Shown piece after piece: positions 1 to 7,410 of a DNA stretch of 64,000 bases (position 1 is its first letter; the number at the start of each line of letters is the position of its first letter). The DNA comes from JAJZXY01 sp046706185 (GTDB lineage: Archaea > Thermoplasmatota > Thermoplasmata > Sysuiplasmatales > Sysuiplasmataceae). The position numbers and the translations under genes were made by a program. A model generated the notes under the pieces. The model did not search any database. It was not told the DNA's origin and saw nothing but the letters and a program-made list of their open reading frames with translations. The stretch covers positions 1-64,000 of the forward strand of contig JBJKPR010000003.1 in assembly GCA_046706185.1 (NCBI GenBank). The letters run 5' to 3'.

Positions 1-2594
1 ACGTTGCTGTCGACGAACATCTGGACTCCCCTCGCCTCATCCCTTTCCATTCCCAGGTCCTGGAGCTTCTTGGCAAGTGCCTTCGAGTCCTTTATCCTGC
101 CCTCCGTCTTTATCTCCCCTTCGGCTATCGCCTTGACTACAGCCTCCTCAAGGGGCTCAACCTCTATGTAGAAGCGGTTGTGTTTGTTCGGTGATTTACC
201 TTCAAACGGTCCACCCTTTCCGTCTATGCTCTCGCGGTAAACAACGATTGGTTTTGAAGCGTTGATCTCAGTCTTGTAGTCGTTCACAATACGATACTGG
301 GTGACATCGAGATGCAACTCGCCCATGCCGCTTAGAAGGTGCTCGCCGGTCTCCTGGTTGATCTCCACGCTTATGGAGGGATCTGCCTTGGCAATGGAGC
401 GCAGAACCTCTATCAGCTTTGGAAGATCCTTCATCTGCTTGGCCTCAATTGCAACAGTGACGACCGGCTCCGAGTAATGGACCATCTTCTCGAACGGCTC
501 CGCACCCTGAACGGATGTGACGGTGGAACCTGCAATTGCGTCCTTCAGACCGGTGACTGCGGCAATGTTGCCCGCCTCGACCTCCTCGATGGGTATCCTG
601 TCGGCCCCGACAGAAAGTGCGACTGTCTGGACCCTGTTGGGGTTCGGCATTCCCGAAACGTAAAGTTCCATTCCCCTCTTGAGCGTGCCTGAAAACAGCC
701 TTCCGACCGCTACCTCACCTGCGTGGGGGTCTATGATGATCTTTGTGACCATGAAGACCGTCGGGCCGTTCCTGTCCACGGTGAGCAGGGCCTTGCCCAT
801 TTCCGAATCGAGATCCCCCTTCCATATCGTGGGTATCCTCAGGCGCTGTGCCTCGAGCGGGTTAGGATGGTTCTTAATGACCGCTTCGAGCACCACCTTG
901 TGCAGCGGTATCTTCTGGGCAAGCGACTTCTGGTCACCCTCCTTCAGATGCCTGTATATTTCAGGGAATGTTATGCCTGTCTTCTTCATGTACGAGGCCG
1001 AAATGGCCCAGTTGTTGTAGGCGCTTCCGAACAGGACGGTGTCATCCTCCACCTTGACCCCCCAGAGCTTCTTCAGCCCCTCGGGAGCGGCGGCGGCGAT
1101 CCTCTTGTTCACGTCGTTTATTATTGCAACGAACCGTTTCTGCATGTCCTCGGGCGTGACCTTGAGTTCGTTTATCAGCCTGTCAACCTTGTTCACGAAC
1201 AGTACAGGCCTGACCCTTTCCTTCAGCGCCTGCCTGATGACTGTCTCCGTCTGCGGCATGACCTGCTCAACTGCATCGACAAGTATGAGCACACCGTCTA
1301 TTGCCCTCATCGCCCTCGTCACATCACCGCCGAAGTCGACATGGCCCGGAGTGTCTATCAGGTTGATGAGGTAGTCATTGCCGTCTATCGATTCGACCAT
1401 CGATGCATTCGCAGCGTTGATAGTTATGCCCCTTGCCTGCTCCTGCTCATCGAAGTCAAGCAGAAGCTGCTTTCCAGCCAGCTCCTCGCTCATCATTCCT
1501 GCGCCAGCAATCAGGTTGTCGCTCAGGGTCGTGTTGTGTATTATAAGCCCGTTGACGAGCAGGTTGTGCGTGTCTTCCACGCTGAAATCATAGACGAATT
1601 CCTCGAACGAGGAGGAAATGTCATCGACAGGAACTGCTGTCAGACCTGCTTCTTGCAGCTTAGACTGAAGAGTTAGCGCCATTTCCTGCCCGCAGGCTGA
1701 AACAGTGAGCATTTCGGAAAGAGGAACCAGCCGCGGGAAGCTGTCACCGGAGGCCCATTCCTTAATGGAGAAGACGTCATCCGCCACTGCCCTCTCGTCT
1801 GCAGCCTCGAAGTGCAGCCGGATGCCAAAACGGAGCAGAGAGAGAGCGATCGTCCCGTATCCAGGCACAGACGTCAGATCCGCAGAGTTCCGCTCCATCG
1901 CAACTGAAAGTGACTTCAGGAAATGCCTGACTGCGTTTTCGTCCATCCTCGCGAGCAGCCCGGCCCGTTCCCTGTCGCCGAGCAGCGCCGAGGCAGCGGC
2001 ACTTGCCTCCATGCAGCCTTTCCCAGTGACGGCAAATTCAGCCACCTGTTCAATGAGTGAACTGATATCCATGCCAGGGTAAGCGCTCATCAGCTCTTTC
2101 GTGCTCACCATCTCATCCTCAGACAGCTGCACCCGGAGAGGGACAAGGAGCATGTCACCGATCTCAAGGCCTGACGAAGGGACATCCTCTATCCTTCCCT
2201 CCCTGAGGACGAGGAACTTGTGCTCGGGCGTGACAGTAACAGCGCTGCCGTACCTCGGCCTGATTTTAAGCAGGGGCGAGTCGTTCCTGAGCTTCCAGAC
2301 ATGCGTTATCCTCCTGCGCGAAAGGGTCATGGATTCCCTGTCCAGGGAAATCGTGCAGTCGTTACCGCCGGTGCGGTAGACTGTCTGTTCTCCGTCATCC
2401 AGCACCGGCACATCCTGCGCGTGCATTGAATAGAGGGATGAGGCAGATACCCATGTCCCGTTTACAAAAACCATCGAATCAGCTGTCATGCATTTGCCAT
2501 GGTCGATATGCGCCGCTGTCCCGATGTTCCTGATGAACTTCGGATTGGCCATGATCGCCGTGGCCCTGGCAATATTGTCTTCTTTTCTTCCCAA
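1..2594 (-). CDS. fusA: Translation elongation factor 2 (aEF-2), intein-containing, 3' end outside window
   Basis: GTPase that translocates the ribosome. The reading frame opens at TTG 2594, the only start codon between the in-frame uS7 stop and the conserved N-terminus MGRKEDNIARATAIM; it runs off the left edge, so the last part of the protein (domains IV-V) is missing. Residues 27-34 are the G1 motif AAHIDHGK, after which an intein of 320 residues interrupts the P-loop; the host sequence resumes with TTLSDNLIAGAGMMSEE, then the switch region DEQEQARGITINAA, DTPGHVDFGGDVTRAM (G3) and NKVDR (G4). The visible host part is about 544 residues of a protein usually near 730. It is third in the uS12-uS7-EF-2 operon and separated from uS7 by 18 nt. 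Without splicing the protein cannot bind GTP properly, so the intein must be active or the gene would be lethal. No alternative identity is plausible. Confidence 0.97.
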   Translation of the reverse strand, partial: MGRKEDNIARATAIMANPKFIRNIGTAAHIDHGKCMTADSMVFVNGTWVSASSLYSMHAQDVPVLDDGEQTVYRTGGNDCTISLDRESMTLSRRRITHVWKLRNDSPLLKIRPRYGSAVTVTPEHKFLVLREGRIEDVPSSGLEIGDMLLVPLRVQLSEDEMVSTKELMSAYPGMDISSLIEQVAEFAVTGKGCMEASAAASALLGDRERAGLLARMDENAVRHFLKSLSVAMERNSADLTSVPGYGTIALSLLRFGIRLHFEAADERAVADDVFSIKEWASGDSFPRLVPLSEMLTVSACGQEMALTLQSKLQEAGLTAVPVDDISSSFEEFVYDFSVEDTHNLLVNGLIIHNTTLSDNLIAGAGMMSEELAGKQLLLDFDEQEQARGITINAANASMVESIDGNDYLINLIDTPGHVDFGGDVTRAMRAIDGVLILVDAVEQVMPQTETVIRQALKERVRPVLFVNKVDRLINELKVTPEDMQKRFVAIINDVNKRIAAAAPEGLKKLWGVKVEDDTVLFGSAYNNWAISASYMKKTGITFPEIYRHLKEGDQKSLAQKIPLHKVVLEAVIKNHPNPLEAQRLRIPTIWKGDLDSEMGKALLTVDRNGPTVFMVTKIIIDPHAGEVAVGRLFSGTLKRGMELYVSGMPNPNRVQTVALSVGADRIPIEEVEAGNIAAVTGLKDAIAGSTVTSVQGAEPFEKMVHYSEPVVTVAIEAKQMKDLPKLIEVLRSIAKADPSISVEINQETGEHLLSGMGELHLDVTQYRIVNDYKTEINASKPIVVYRESIDGKGGPFEGKSPNKHNRFYIEVEPLEEAVVKAIAEGEIKTEGRIKDSKALAKKLQDLGMERDEARGVQMFVDSN
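1533..2492 (-). other. In-frame intein in the EF-2 P-loop (320 residues)
   Basis: Protein-splicing element inserted between Lys34 of HGK and the following Thr of TTLSDN. It begins with Cys1 (CMTADSMVFVNGTWV, block A), has a block B with the TxxH motif (TVTPEHKFLVL), and ends with the typical blocks F/G, VYDFSVEDTHNLLVNG followed by LIIHN, so the nucleophilic Cys1, the block-B His, the penultimate His and terminal Asn are all present; the +1 extein residue is Thr, a valid nucleophile. All residues for splicing are therefore seen. The middle, roughly residues 130-270, resembles a LAGLIDADG (DOD) homing endonuclease in outline (RHFLKSLSVA, later LSLLRFGIRLHF) but lacks acidic catalytic residues where they would be expected, so the nuclease is probably dead. 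Boundaries are certain because the flanks join to a perfect G1 motif. Confidence 0.96.
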
Positions 2595-2612
2595 TTCAAC
2601 CGCCCTTGAAAA

Positions 2613-3260
2613 TCATCGTGCCGACATAGCCACTCTTTCGATCTCGTCTCTCTTGGAGACAGCCGCGCTCGTCATGTCGCCGTTGGCCGCAAGCATTATT
2701 TCGTCGGCAAGGCATTGTGCTATGGCCTTCGTCGAACCGTGGGAAGACGCCACCGCGCCCTGTGTAATGTAGCGCAGTGCAAGGTCAAGCCTCCTTGAAG
2801 AGGAGACATCGACCGCCCTGGGGACGGATATCCCTCCGAACTGGAGCCTTGTTATCTCCTCCCTAGGGGCCGCATGCTCTATGGCGGAGACAAGGAGCTG
2901 CACCGGGTTCTTGTTCGTCTTCTTCTTCATTATTGCGAACGCTTCCTCGACAACCTTCAGTGATTTGTTCTTCTTGCCTGTGAAGGTACCTGTGCGCATC
3001 ATCTGGTTTGCAAGCCTCTCGACTATGTTCACTTTCGCCTTCCCGAAGTTGCGGCTCGCGTGCCTGCCGGAGGAATGGGGGACGTAGACAGGCGTGAGGT
3101 TTATGTAGGTGGCCAGGCCGGGATCGGAGATGGTAACCTCCGACATGTCATACTGGCCGAACAGTAGGGCATTGTACAGGAGCACGTGCTCAGGCTCCGA
3201 CGTTTGCTCCTTCTGTTCCTCTGGCTGTTCCTGCTCTTCATCAAAGTTCTCTTCCGGCAT
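2613..3260 (-). CDS. rps7: 30S ribosomal protein uS7
   Basis: Small-subunit head protein that nucleates assembly of the 3' domain of 16S rRNA. 215 residues, the normal archaeal length. Conserved stretches include VNIVERLANQMMRTGTFTGKK, NPVQLLVSAIEHAAPREE, and the C-terminal DEIERVAMSAR. An acidic, Gln/Glu-rich N-terminal tail of about 30 residues precedes the core, as in other archaea. The ATG at 3260 is preferred because AGGTGA lies 5 nt upstream; a GTG nine bases earlier that overlaps the uS12 stop would add three residues. Middle gene of the uS12-uS7-EF-2 operon, probably coupled to uS12 because the genes are only 5 nt apart. Confidence 0.97.
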   Translation of the reverse strand: MPEENFDEEQEQPEEQKEQTSEPEHVLLYNALLFGQYDMSEVTISDPGLATYINLTPVYVPHSSGRHASRNFGKAKVNIVERLANQMMRTGTFTGKKNKSLKVVEEAFAIMKKKTNKNPVQLLVSAIEHAAPREEITRLQFGGISVPRAVDVSSSRRLDLALRYITQGAVASSHGSTKAIAQCLADEIMLAANGDMTSAAVSKRDEIERVAMSAR

Positions 3261-3265
3261 CTTTT

Positions 3266-3694
3266 TCACCTGACAGGTTTCTCCTTCCTACCCCTGACCA
3301 GCTCGTTTAGCGAGACATTGTTGACCTTGATCACCTTGTAGCGGACGCCGGGAATATCGCCGTATGAACGGCCCATCCTTCCTCCAATGCCCTCCACGAG
3401 CACCTCATCGTGCTCGTCTATGAAGTTGATGGCGCCGTCGCCGACTGCAAAAGCAGTTACCTGCCTTCCGTTCTTGATGAGCTGCACCTTCACGCATTTC
3501 CTTATCGCCGAGTTAGGCTGTTTTGCCTCTATTCCCACTTTCTCCAGTACAATGCCCCTGGCTTGGGGAGCACCCTCCAGTGGGTCAGACTTCTCCTTCA
3601 GGTGGAGTATCCTCTTCTTGTAAGCCCTCTCGCTCCATCTGAACTTCTTCCTGTTTCCGTTGAGCTTCCTAGCTGTATTCATTCCTCTTGCCAT
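3266..3694 (-). CDS. rps12: 30S ribosomal protein uS12
   Basis: Decoding-centre protein of the small subunit. 142 residues from the ATG at 3694 (MARGMNTARKLNGNRKKFRW), matching the archaeal length; GAGG sits 7 nt upstream of this ATG, so a longer frame extending 19 codons further is rejected. Landmark sequences: KQPNSAIRKCVKVQL, IDEHDEVLVEGIGGRMGRS and PGVRYKVIKVNNVSLNELVRG. First gene of the operon, with its own promoter about 110 nt upstream. The family assignment is certain. Confidence 0.98.
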   Translation of the reverse strand: MARGMNTARKLNGNRKKFRWSERAYKKRILHLKEKSDPLEGAPQARGIVLEKVGIEAKQPNSAIRKCVKVQLIKNGRQVTAFAVGDGAINFIDEHDEVLVEGIGGRMGRSYGDIPGVRYKVIKVNNVSLNELVRGRKEKPVR

Positions 3695-3800
3695 TGGGAT
3701 TCCTCGAATTGGCCATGACATGAATGTGGCCCGGTCCTGCCGAAAGAACATAATGGATTATGTATCGGCGACTGCCTATATGTCTAGCAAAATGATTTTG

Positions 3801-3813
3801 CATAAATAGGTTT
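3801..3813 (-). promoter_or_regulatory. TATA-type promoter of the uS12-uS7-EF-2 operon
   Basis: On the minus strand AAACCTATTTATG reads as a purine-rich BRE followed by a TATA box. Transcription would start near 3775-3780 and leave a leader of about 80 nt before the uS12 ATG, longer than most leaders in this window. Assigned by pattern only. Confidence 0.55.
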
Positions 3814-3892
3814 CGCAGATCGCAACTGGGACGCGCCTACTACCGGCCCCTGGCCACCTGGTGCGAAAAGATAGCTTGGGTGTGGTGCTTCA

Positions 3893-4462
3893 TCAGGCCG
3901 GGATACCATCCCGGTGCAGTTCGTAGAAGAGTTCATCGGCATATCCATACGATTTCAGGTAGACGTGCCCTGTGAGCCTGCCTGCGGGGCTGAAACCGTT
4001 CTTCTGCAGAACGGCCGAAGAAGGCTTGTTCGGCTCCATCACCCTCGCGAAGAGTTTTCTGAGGTTCAGTGTTCTGAAAGCGAAGTCAAGCGCGAGAGAC
4101 ACCGCCTCGGTTGCATAGCCCCTTCCCCAGTATTCCCTGAAGAGTAGGTAGCCCAGCTCCGCATGCCTGCTTATCCTGTCTATGCCGTGGAGACCAACGC
4201 TTCCTATAAGCTGATATCCCCCCTCTCTTTTCCCCTTGCCCGTCCCCATTTTCAGAAGGATTGTCATCACCCTCGAGTTCTCGTCCTTCCCCAGACTGTC
4301 GTACCAGTCGTACTCACCCTCGAGATAGAACAGCCTGTCAGGCCTCATCAGGAACTGCTGGACAGCGCTGTCCGCAAATTCCCTGTACATAACTGGTATC
4401 TCCTCCCTCCTGTATATGCCAAGGGATACCTTCCTGCCCTCCCTGATTATCGGCCTGTCCAT
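3893..4462 (-). CDS. RimJ/RimL-type GNAT N-acetyltransferase
   Basis: Acetyl-CoA dependent N-acetyltransferase of the ribosomal-protein/small-molecule GNAT subgroup; substrate unknown. 189 residues from ATG 4462 (MDRPIIREGRKVSLGIYRRE), chosen because the upstream paralog begins with the matching MSRPIMRSGSKVSIGLI; a TTG start 48 nt earlier would overlap that gene. The acetyl-CoA loop is seen as REYWGRGYATEAVSLALDFA, followed by LNLRKLFARVMEPNKPSSAVLQKNGF, typical of the C-terminal half of the fold. It is the second of two tandem paralogs, probably from a local duplication, and the pair lies downstream of no recognisable pathway gene. Alternative roles (aminoglycoside or protein acetylation) cannot be separated by sequence. 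Confidence 0.85.
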   Translation of the reverse strand: MDRPIIREGRKVSLGIYRREEIPVMYREFADSAVQQFLMRPDRLFYLEGEYDWYDSLGKDENSRVMTILLKMGTGKGKREGGYQLIGSVGLHGIDRISRHAELGYLLFREYWGRGYATEAVSLALDFAFRTLNLRKLFARVMEPNKPSSAVLQKNGFSPAGRLTGHVYLKSYGYADELFYELHRDGIPA

Positions 4463-4494
4463 GTGCCCGTTAAGGGCGGGAATCCTTATAATCC

Positions 4495-5067
4495 TCACCG
4501 GGGCGCGCAAACGTGCCCGGCGGAGGCGCGGTGAAGCTGGTAGATGAGTTCATCGACATAACCGTATCCCTCAACGTGGACATGGCTTGTGAACCTCACA
4601 GCCTGCCTGAACCCGTTCTTTTCAAGTACCCTGATAGAAGCGACATTGGGTCCGTAGACGGTGGCAGTCACTTCCCTCAGATTGCAGGGGCCGAAGGCAT
4701 GCTCAACCGCAAGTCTGACCGCCTCAGTCGCATACCCCTTTCCCCAGTGTTCCTTCATTATCGCATAGCCCAGTGAGCATGTTCTTGCGACAGGATTGAT
4801 GCGTGACAGCGATATCGTCCCTGCAAGGTCGGAATGCGCCCTGCCCCTGAGCGAATTCAAAGAGACGGCGAATGAAATTTCTGACTGATCCTTCCCCAGC
4901 CTCTCGTACCTGGAGTATGCCTCCTCCAGTGAGACCATCCTGTATGGGTGCTTGAGGAATTTCATTACATCCGGGTCGTTGAAACCCATGTAGAGAATAG
5001 GTACATCGGTCTTTTCAATAAGGCCGATGGAGACTTTCGAGCCGGACCTCATTATTGGCCTTGACAT
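4495..5067 (-). CDS. RimJ/RimL-type GNAT N-acetyltransferase (tandem paralog)
   Basis: 190 residues. Same architecture as the downstream gene: N-terminal MSRPIMRSGSKVSIGL, the acetyl-CoA binding segment MKEHWGKGYATEAVRLAVEHA and the following NLREVTATVYGPNVASIRVL, then a C-terminal VHVEGYGYVDELIYQLHR that parallels VYLKSYGYADELFYELHR of its neighbour. The two proteins diverge most in the central part, so they probably acetylate different targets. First gene of a two-gene unit; the gap to the paralog is about 30 nt. Substrate not predictable. Confidence 0.85.
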   Translation of the reverse strand: MSRPIMRSGSKVSIGLIEKTDVPILYMGFNDPDVMKFLKHPYRMVSLEEAYSRYERLGKDQSEISFAVSLNSLRGRAHSDLAGTISLSRINPVARTCSLGYAIMKEHWGKGYATEAVRLAVEHAFGPCNLREVTATVYGPNVASIRVLEKNGFRQAVRFTSHVHVEGYGYVDELIYQLHRASAGHVCAPR

Positions 5068-5090
5068 TCACCACTGTGAGACTTTACAGA

Positions 5091-5099
5091 TAGAAAAAA
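5091..5099 (-). terminator. U-rich run downstream of trmO
   Basis: Minus-strand CTTTTTTCTA lies about 70 nt past the trmO stop and just upstream of the GNAT pair. Archaeal termination commonly uses such U-tracts without a hairpin; this is a weak single-tract case. Confidence 0.3.
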
Positions 5100-5167
5100 G
5101 CCTCGACGGATGCATGGGTCAGGTGCGTGGTCAGGCAACCGCTGCAAGTGGAGGGACTGTGTTGCCC

Positions 5168-5662
5168 TCAGACGCGCCCTGCGCGTTCGTGAAGCCTCGT
5201 GTGCCACTCAGGCACCGTGTAGCTGTCAGTCCTGTAATTCGACTGGTACGGCTTGATGTCTATGACGGGCGTGCCGTCAAAGTAGTCCAGTCCCTTCACG
5301 TCCAGCCTCCTTCCCCTTCTCCCAACAAGCTGCACAAGCGACAGGCCCACTGGGTTCGGCCTTGAAGGTGAATCAAGAGAAAAAACGCCGAGCAGCGGAA
5401 GCTCCTCCTCAGACAGACCGTAGCGAAGAAGCCGCCTTGGCCTGACCTTCAGCACTCCTTTCTGCTCTGGTCTAAGCTGGTCGAAGTAGCCTATGACAAA
5501 TATATGCGAAAACTCCTCTATTCCATCCAGTGCGTCCTCAAATTCCTCGAAGATTTCAACTTCTGAGGCAGTATCGCTCCGCTTCTCCCTTATGTCCTCT
5601 TTGCCTGCGGCAGTGTGCACAACACCGATTGGCTTCAGTCTGACCACGCTTTCTTCCGGCAT
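5168..5662 (-). CDS. trmO: TrmO-like (TsaA domain) tRNA methyltransferase
   Basis: S-adenosylmethionine-dependent enzyme of the TsaA/TrmO beta-barrel family, which in bacteria N6-methylates t6A37 of tRNA. 164 residues from ATG 5662 (MPEESVVRLKPIGVVHT). Signature blocks are LDGIEEFSHIFVIGYFD, GVFSLDSPSRPNPVGLSLVQ and LDYFDGTPVIDIKPY, which line the SAM pocket. The frame is open for 39 codons upstream, but that part is not family-like, and a TATA box (CATTTAAATG, 5701-5710) places transcription start near 5680, after that extension. In archaea the exact target is less well established than in bacteria; the presence of Pcc1 (t6A pathway) in this window is compatible with a t6A-linked role but not proof. 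Confidence 0.88.
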   Translation of the reverse strand: MPEESVVRLKPIGVVHTAAGKEDIREKRSDTASEVEIFEEFEDALDGIEEFSHIFVIGYFDQLRPEQKGVLKVRPRRLLRYGLSEEELPLLGVFSLDSPSRPNPVGLSLVQLVGRRGRRLDVKGLDYFDGTPVIDIKPYQSNYRTDSYTVPEWHTRLHERAGRV

Positions 5663-5700
5663 CTGGTTCGGCCCTTCCAGTGAGAATGAGTGCGGCACGT

Positions 5701-5710
5701 CATTTAAATG
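5701..5710 (-). promoter_or_regulatory. TATA box of trmO
   Basis: Palindromic CATTTAAATG sits about 40 nt upstream of the chosen ATG, predicting a leader of about 18 nt. It was used to choose the short start. Confidence 0.45.
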
Positions 5711-5858
5711 GTGCGTTTCTGGCTGGAGTGGTGCAGCAGGGCTTTCAGCCAACTGCTTCTTAATGCTGGCGAAAGGCATCCTTCATCCCCTGACCGGGTC
5801 AGCGTTTGCCTGTGCAGCGGACGGCCAGAGGGCACACGAACACAAACAGGATTGTGTG

Positions 5859-6392
5859 TCAGACCGCAAAGTCTGCCTGAATGAACCCTGTCGAAGCAAG
5901 GTTGGCATCCAGTACGAACGATATGTAGAGCGGCTGCCCTGCAGTTACTGGAAAGGCGCCGCTTGTCTCCAGGCCGCCATTTCCAGCAAGTGCGGTTCCT
6001 GAAAGAATCGTTGTTGTGCCCAGCAGGGTGCCCTGCGGGGATGTGCTTACATACGCTGTGACGCCGAGTGGAAGGGAATATGCCAAGTACACTGTCCCGT
6101 TGACTGCGGGTGCGATTACGAGAGTATTGAGCAGGTCCACCACACTAAGTTCCTGTGAGACTGCGAGCGAAACGTTAGATGTGTTCAGGGATGAAAACGA
6201 AATGATGCCAGCAGAGGCGACGAACCCGGGACCGGCTCCAAAAGGAGCGGGAGGCGGCGCGGATGAAGTGGTCTGAAGCTGGTTGTTCGTAACCACAACG
6301 AATTCACCATTCACCGGTGCCGCGACGGAGAAGACAAGAAGCGGCAGTACAGCCAGGAGCACGATAACCGTTGAGTGCTTTTTGCGTCCCAT
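5859..6392 (-). CDS. Secreted protein of unknown function, paralog of 6496-7086
   Basis: 177 residues with a Sec signal peptide: KKHS, then a hydrophobic run VIVLLAVLPLLVFSVAAPV. The mature part is rich in Ser, Thr, Ala and Gly, with no cysteine and no C-terminal anchor, and looks all-beta. Its C-terminal NGGLETSGAFPVTAGQPLYI matches NGALQTTGSFAVTAGVPVLI in the upstream gene, so the two are paralogs. I do not recognise the family. Both genes lie in the same direction with a 100-nt gap that contains a T-rich element, so they may be transcribed separately. Likely extracellular structural or adhesive protein, by inference from composition only. Confidence 0.75.
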   Translation of the reverse strand: MGRKKHSTVIVLLAVLPLLVFSVAAPVNGEFVVVTNNQLQTTSSAPPPAPFGAGPGFVASAGIISFSSLNTSNVSLAVSQELSVVDLLNTLVIAPAVNGTVYLAYSLPLGVTAYVSTSPQGTLLGTTTILSGTALAGNGGLETSGAFPVTAGQPLYISFVLDANLASTGFIQADFAV

Positions 6393-6441
6393 CTCTGATC
6401 ATCTCATCGGTTCAGATTGCAGCACTGCTGCGGCGGAGCCT

Positions 6442-6455
6442 GAAAAAGGAAAAAG
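6442..6455 (-). terminator. Double U-tract between the two secreted-protein genes
   Basis: On the minus strand CCTTTTTCCTTTTTCA follows the stop of the 6496-7086 gene by about 40 nt. Two T5 tracts in succession resemble archaeal intrinsic terminators. Confidence 0.45.
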
Positions 6456-6495
6456 GTAAGTGGTTTGAGCCTGGGCATGTCCGCGTCAGCCTCCT

Positions 6496-7086
6496 TCAGG
6501 TTGAGGAGTAGGCGCAGACGATGGACCCAGAGTTGACGCCTATGTTGTTCTGCAGAACGAAGCCGATCAGAACAGGTACGCCCGCTGTTACAGCGAACGA
6601 GCCTGTGGTCTGAAGAGCGCCGTTGCCCACTATGTGGAGTGCCCCGGACAGAACGCCGGCCGTCACACTGCCGCTAGTCAGCCCGGTGCTTGTCCCGACA
6701 GTTATGCCCGAACTCGTTGTGAGTATTGCCTGTGTTGCGGTGCTCAGTACAATAGTCACACCCGCGGGCAGCTGGACGGAGACATTCACATAGCCTGTCT
6801 GGGAAGGCATGAGCTCCAGCACGTTTGCCATTGCTATTGTGCCGCTGCCTGAAAGACCGTTCAGTGACACCGAGGCCGCGCCGTTGGTGCCAGTGGACAG
6901 TGTCAGGTAGCCCGCGGCGTTAGCCTGCGGGTAGTTCGATGCCGTCTCTACAACAACGACGTTCGTCGCCGTCGATGTTGTGCTCACCTGTGTTGTCGTG
7001 CTAACTGCAACCTCTGCCATCACCACAGCAGGCACTGCCAGGACGATGGCAAGGGCTATCGCTAGCGACAATATCCTTCGGTTCAT
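6496..7086 (-). CDS. Secreted Ser/Thr-rich protein of unknown function
   Basis: 196 residues. A signal peptide (MNRRILSLAIALAIVLAVPA, probable cleavage after VMA) leads into a Thr/Ser/Val-rich mature chain that shows internally repeated hydrophobic beta-strand patterns. The last 50 residues share NGALQTTGSFAVTAG with the downstream paralog. There is one cysteine near the C-terminus and no membrane anchor. A good promoter and a ribosome-binding site (GAGGTG 4 nt before ATG) support expression. Function unknown; possibly an extracellular filament or matrix protein. Confidence 0.75.
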   Translation of the reverse strand: MNRRILSLAIALAIVLAVPAVVMAEVAVSTTTQVSTTSTATNVVVVETASNYPQANAAGYLTLSTGTNGAASVSLNGLSGSGTIAMANVLELMPSQTGYVNVSVQLPAGVTIVLSTATQAILTTSSGITVGTSTGLTSGSVTAGVLSGALHIVGNGALQTTGSFAVTAGVPVLIGFVLQNNIGVNSGSIVCAYSST

Positions 7087-7115
7087 CTTACACCTCGCCG
7101 TTGCTACTGCATAGA

Positions 7116-7126
7116 CATTTATGTAC
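7116..7126 (-). promoter_or_regulatory. TATA box of the secreted protein gene 6496-7086
   Basis: Minus-strand GTACATAAATGTC about 30-40 nt upstream of the ATG; the predicted leader holds the GAGGTG ribosome-binding site. Confidence 0.5.
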
Positions 7127-7220
7127 CTGACGAATCCAGAGAAAAGTCAGGCAGCACCTGCCTGTGAGGCGGAGGGGCTAGTGCGTGACGCATGCGCTAC
7201 TGCGAACCAACCGGCAGTGC

Positions 7221-7276
7221 CCTCAAGGGATATGCCGATGTGACCGGCGAGCCGGATCCAGCTCATTCTCTTGAGG
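7221..7276. other. Possible structured RNA or regulatory element in a 324-nt gene-free gap
   Basis: The gap 7087-7410 holds no gene I can support. Within it, CCTCAAG (7221-7227) is a perfect inverted partner of CTTGAGG (7270-7276) and encloses an inner hairpin CCGGCGAGCCGG (7244-7255). The nested arrangement would form a long two-tier stem-loop on either strand. A near-palindrome TGCGTGACGCA lies just to its left and a TATA-like TAAATATACC to its right. It could be the 3' end of the MFS transcript, a small RNA, or chance; strand is unknown. Confidence 0.3.
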
Positions 7277-7410
7277 TGTAGGATGAACCGAAAAGCGGCT
7301 CTCCGGCTGTTTTGCAAGGGGGCTGTTTGCTAAATATACCTTTCCTTGAACTGAGGCATGACGCATGACTTCCTGTCAGAAAAGTGCCATGAGCTGCAGC
7401 ATGTTACCCT

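Noticed and set aside
723..1676. Long plus-strand open frame (317 codons)
   Set aside because: Antisense to EF-2 and its intein; the minus strand has unmistakable conserved protein, and the plus product is Arg/Cys/His-rich without motif.
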